Shown here: positions 62,905 through 64,000 of the stretch, piece after piece
Layout: the number at the start of each line of letters is the position of its first letter
How positions within the stretch are numbered: the first letter of the stretch is position 1
From: Legionella_C sp048541585
Lineage (GTDB): Bacteria > Pseudomonadota > Gammaproteobacteria > Legionellales > Legionellaceae
Length of the DNA: 64,000 nucleotides
Assembly: GCF_048541585.1 (NCBI RefSeq)
Contig: NZ_CP183307.1
Span: 16,405 to 80,404 of the forward strand
Direction of reading: 5' to 3'
Made by a program: the position numbers and the translations under genes
Notes under the pieces: model-generated
Told to the model about the DNA's origin: nothing
Seen by the model: only the letters and a program-made list of their open reading frames with translations
Database searches by the model: none

Positions 62905-64000
62905 ATGAAAGCAAAAATAGTTTATATCAAAGATACCTTAGCAGAAAAATATGGCGCTGATTTAGGTATTTATAAAGAAACGCTACAAAAATTTTGTGAC
63001 CACGCTAGTATTGGTGGTCTTAACTTTGAAAAACTACATGGCAGTCGTCATGCGCCAGCCCAATACAGCATTCGCCATGATAAAGTGCAACGCCTTATAT
63101 TGAGTTCGGTTAAAAACGGACAAGGTGAACAAGTTTGGGTGGTTACCGATATACTTGAAAAACATGAGTATGACCAGCTTAAGTTTGAAAAAAAATCAGA
63201 TGGCTTTTTGCTGGTAGATGTCGATGTGGAAGAAGAGATAACGGATAGCAAAACTGGCAAAGAAGAGCGCACCGCTGTCGAGATAGTCATCACTGATGGT
63301 CTAGAATATTTAGAAGGCCGTTATATTTTGCTTGATGATATGCAAGCAGGCCTAAAGGCTGCCTCACTACCCTTAATTATCAGGGGGGCACCGGGCTCAG
63401 GCAAATCAAGTACGCTGTTGGCAATCATTAAACATCAAATTTTGCAATGGGCAGCGCAAGCTACTCAAGCGAAACCACCTACCTTCTTAATTATTGCTCA
63501 GTCCCCTTTTTTAGTGGCGCAGTTACAGAAAGAGTGGGCAGCAATGAGTGAGCATGAGTTTAAAGACTTAAAAATTGACCCTAACCTCGTGACCTTTCAA
63601 ACACCAGAAATGCTCTATCAAGCCGCGCATCCGGGCGACGCGTTTGTTTTCCAAGGCGAGGCGGAGTTTGGCGCTTGGTATAATGACTATGCGGTTCGAT
63701 ATAATAAGTCAAAAGCTCAGAATGAGCCTTTACTACCTATTGCTTCTAAAAAGACTAAAACTAATCAAGATATCACCCATTTAATTTATCAAGAATTTTA
63801 TACGATGTCAGGTTATGAGACCTATGCCGACTATTGTACCCAAGTGGGCGATAAGTTTTCACTCTTTAGCGAGCCTAACTTGCGCAGTAAATTATGGACT
63901 GTTTTTAATGATTATAAGGCGTTCCTCAGTAAAAATGGTTACCTCGATTTAGCTTTTATCCCCTTGGCTATCACTGAAGACTACACTTTTTTAGGGGTGG
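62905..64000 (+). CDS. Large P-loop ATPase (SF1 helicase-like), continues beyond window
   Basis: The frame opens at ATG 62905 and is still open at 64000 (365 codons seen). The first 150 residues (MKAKIVYIKDTLAEKYGADL on) have no recognised family. SLPLIIRGAPGSGKSSTLLAII (about residues 155-175) is a Walker A P-loop, followed by PPTFLIIAQSPFLVAQLQKEW, reminiscent of motif Ia of UvrD/Rep-type helicases. Later motifs lie outside the window. The layout (unknown N-domain, P-loop, long insertion) occurs in large Legionella-type proteins with helicase-like cores. Function cannot be set from this fragment. Confidence 0.7.
   Translation, partial: MKAKIVYIKDTLAEKYGADLGIYKETLQKFCDHASIGGLNFEKLHGSRHAPAQYSIRHDKVQRLILSSVKNGQGEQVWVVTDILEKHEYDQLKFEKKSDGFLLVDVDVEEEITDSKTGKEERTAVEIVITDGLEYLEGRYILLDDMQAGLKAASLPLIIRGAPGSGKSSTLLAIIKHQILQWAAQATQAKPPTFLIIAQSPFLVAQLQKEWAAMSEHEFKDLKIDPNLVTFQTPEMLYQAAHPGDAFVFQGEAEFGAWYNDYAVRYNKSKAQNEPLLPIASKKTKTNQDITHLIYQEFYTMSGYETYADYCTQVGDKFSLFSEPNLRSKLWTVFNDYKAFLSKNGYLDLAFIPLAITEDYTFLGV

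Overview
The window looks like accessory DNA from a gammaproteobacterium of the Legionella/Legionellales type. The reasons are moderate-to-high AT content, an F-type conjugation locus of the kind seen on Legionella plasmids and islands, a long ankyrin-repeat protein with a cysteine-protease-like N-terminus, a second papain-like effector candidate, a protein ending in a CaaX box, and many insertion-sequence relics. The genus is an inference from gene content. No rRNA, tRNA, replication or partition gene is visible, so plasmid and chromosomal island cannot be told apart.

Region 1 (1-22,030) is a nearly complete F-type mating and DNA-transfer operon, all on the + strand: traT(partial)-traA-L-E-K-B-V-C-trbI-W-U-trbC-N-F-trbB-H-G-[four-helix membrane protein in the F traS position]-traD-traI-ribbon-helix-helix protein. 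Genes overlap or sit a few bases apart. Four of them (traA, traE, traB, traI) carry small frameshifts, three being one-base losses in short homopolymer runs. Either the machine is decaying or the assembly has indel errors. A 29-bp imperfect inverted repeat with internal direct repeats lies just past the relaxase and regulator genes and is a candidate oriT or operator.

Region 2 (22,030-38,000) is AT-rich cargo broken up by transposon relics (IS982, IS30, Tn3). It holds a YciI-like protein, a DprA-like/phosphoribosyltransferase gene pair, a GrpB-like protein, a cassette of small-molecule kinase, AlaX-type editing protein and GNAT acetyltransferase, an amidohydrolase, an SDR fragment fused to a Tn3 transposase tail, two cold-shock genes (one decayed), endonuclease I, a phage-type repressor, an RRM protein, an intact PAS-PAS-GGDEF diguanylate cyclase and a wrecked second one.

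Region 3 (38,000-50,300) is a surface and secreted cluster: a secreted alpha/beta hydrolase, an inverse-autotransporter-like barrel with a beta-helix passenger, a small outer-membrane barrel and a secreted DUF1566-type protein. A duplicated scrap of that cluster lies nearby in inverted orientation. An IS630 relic, two broken genes and a small protein ending in CTIL follow.

Region 4 (50,680-57,930) is a type-I-secretion-like operon (ABC half-transporter, HlyD, TolC) whose ATPase domain has lost all its catalytic motifs. Next comes a nearly perfect 1.4-kb inverted repeat made by two IS1111-type IS110 elements flanking an IS6-family relic. The two arms differ by one base, and each has a long 3' non-coding end where a guide (bridge/seek) RNA would be expected.

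Region 5 (58,070-64,000) carries two effector-like proteins with Cys-His-Asp triads, the second with about 17 ankyrin repeats, then another IS6-like scrap and the start of a large P-loop ATPase that runs off the window.
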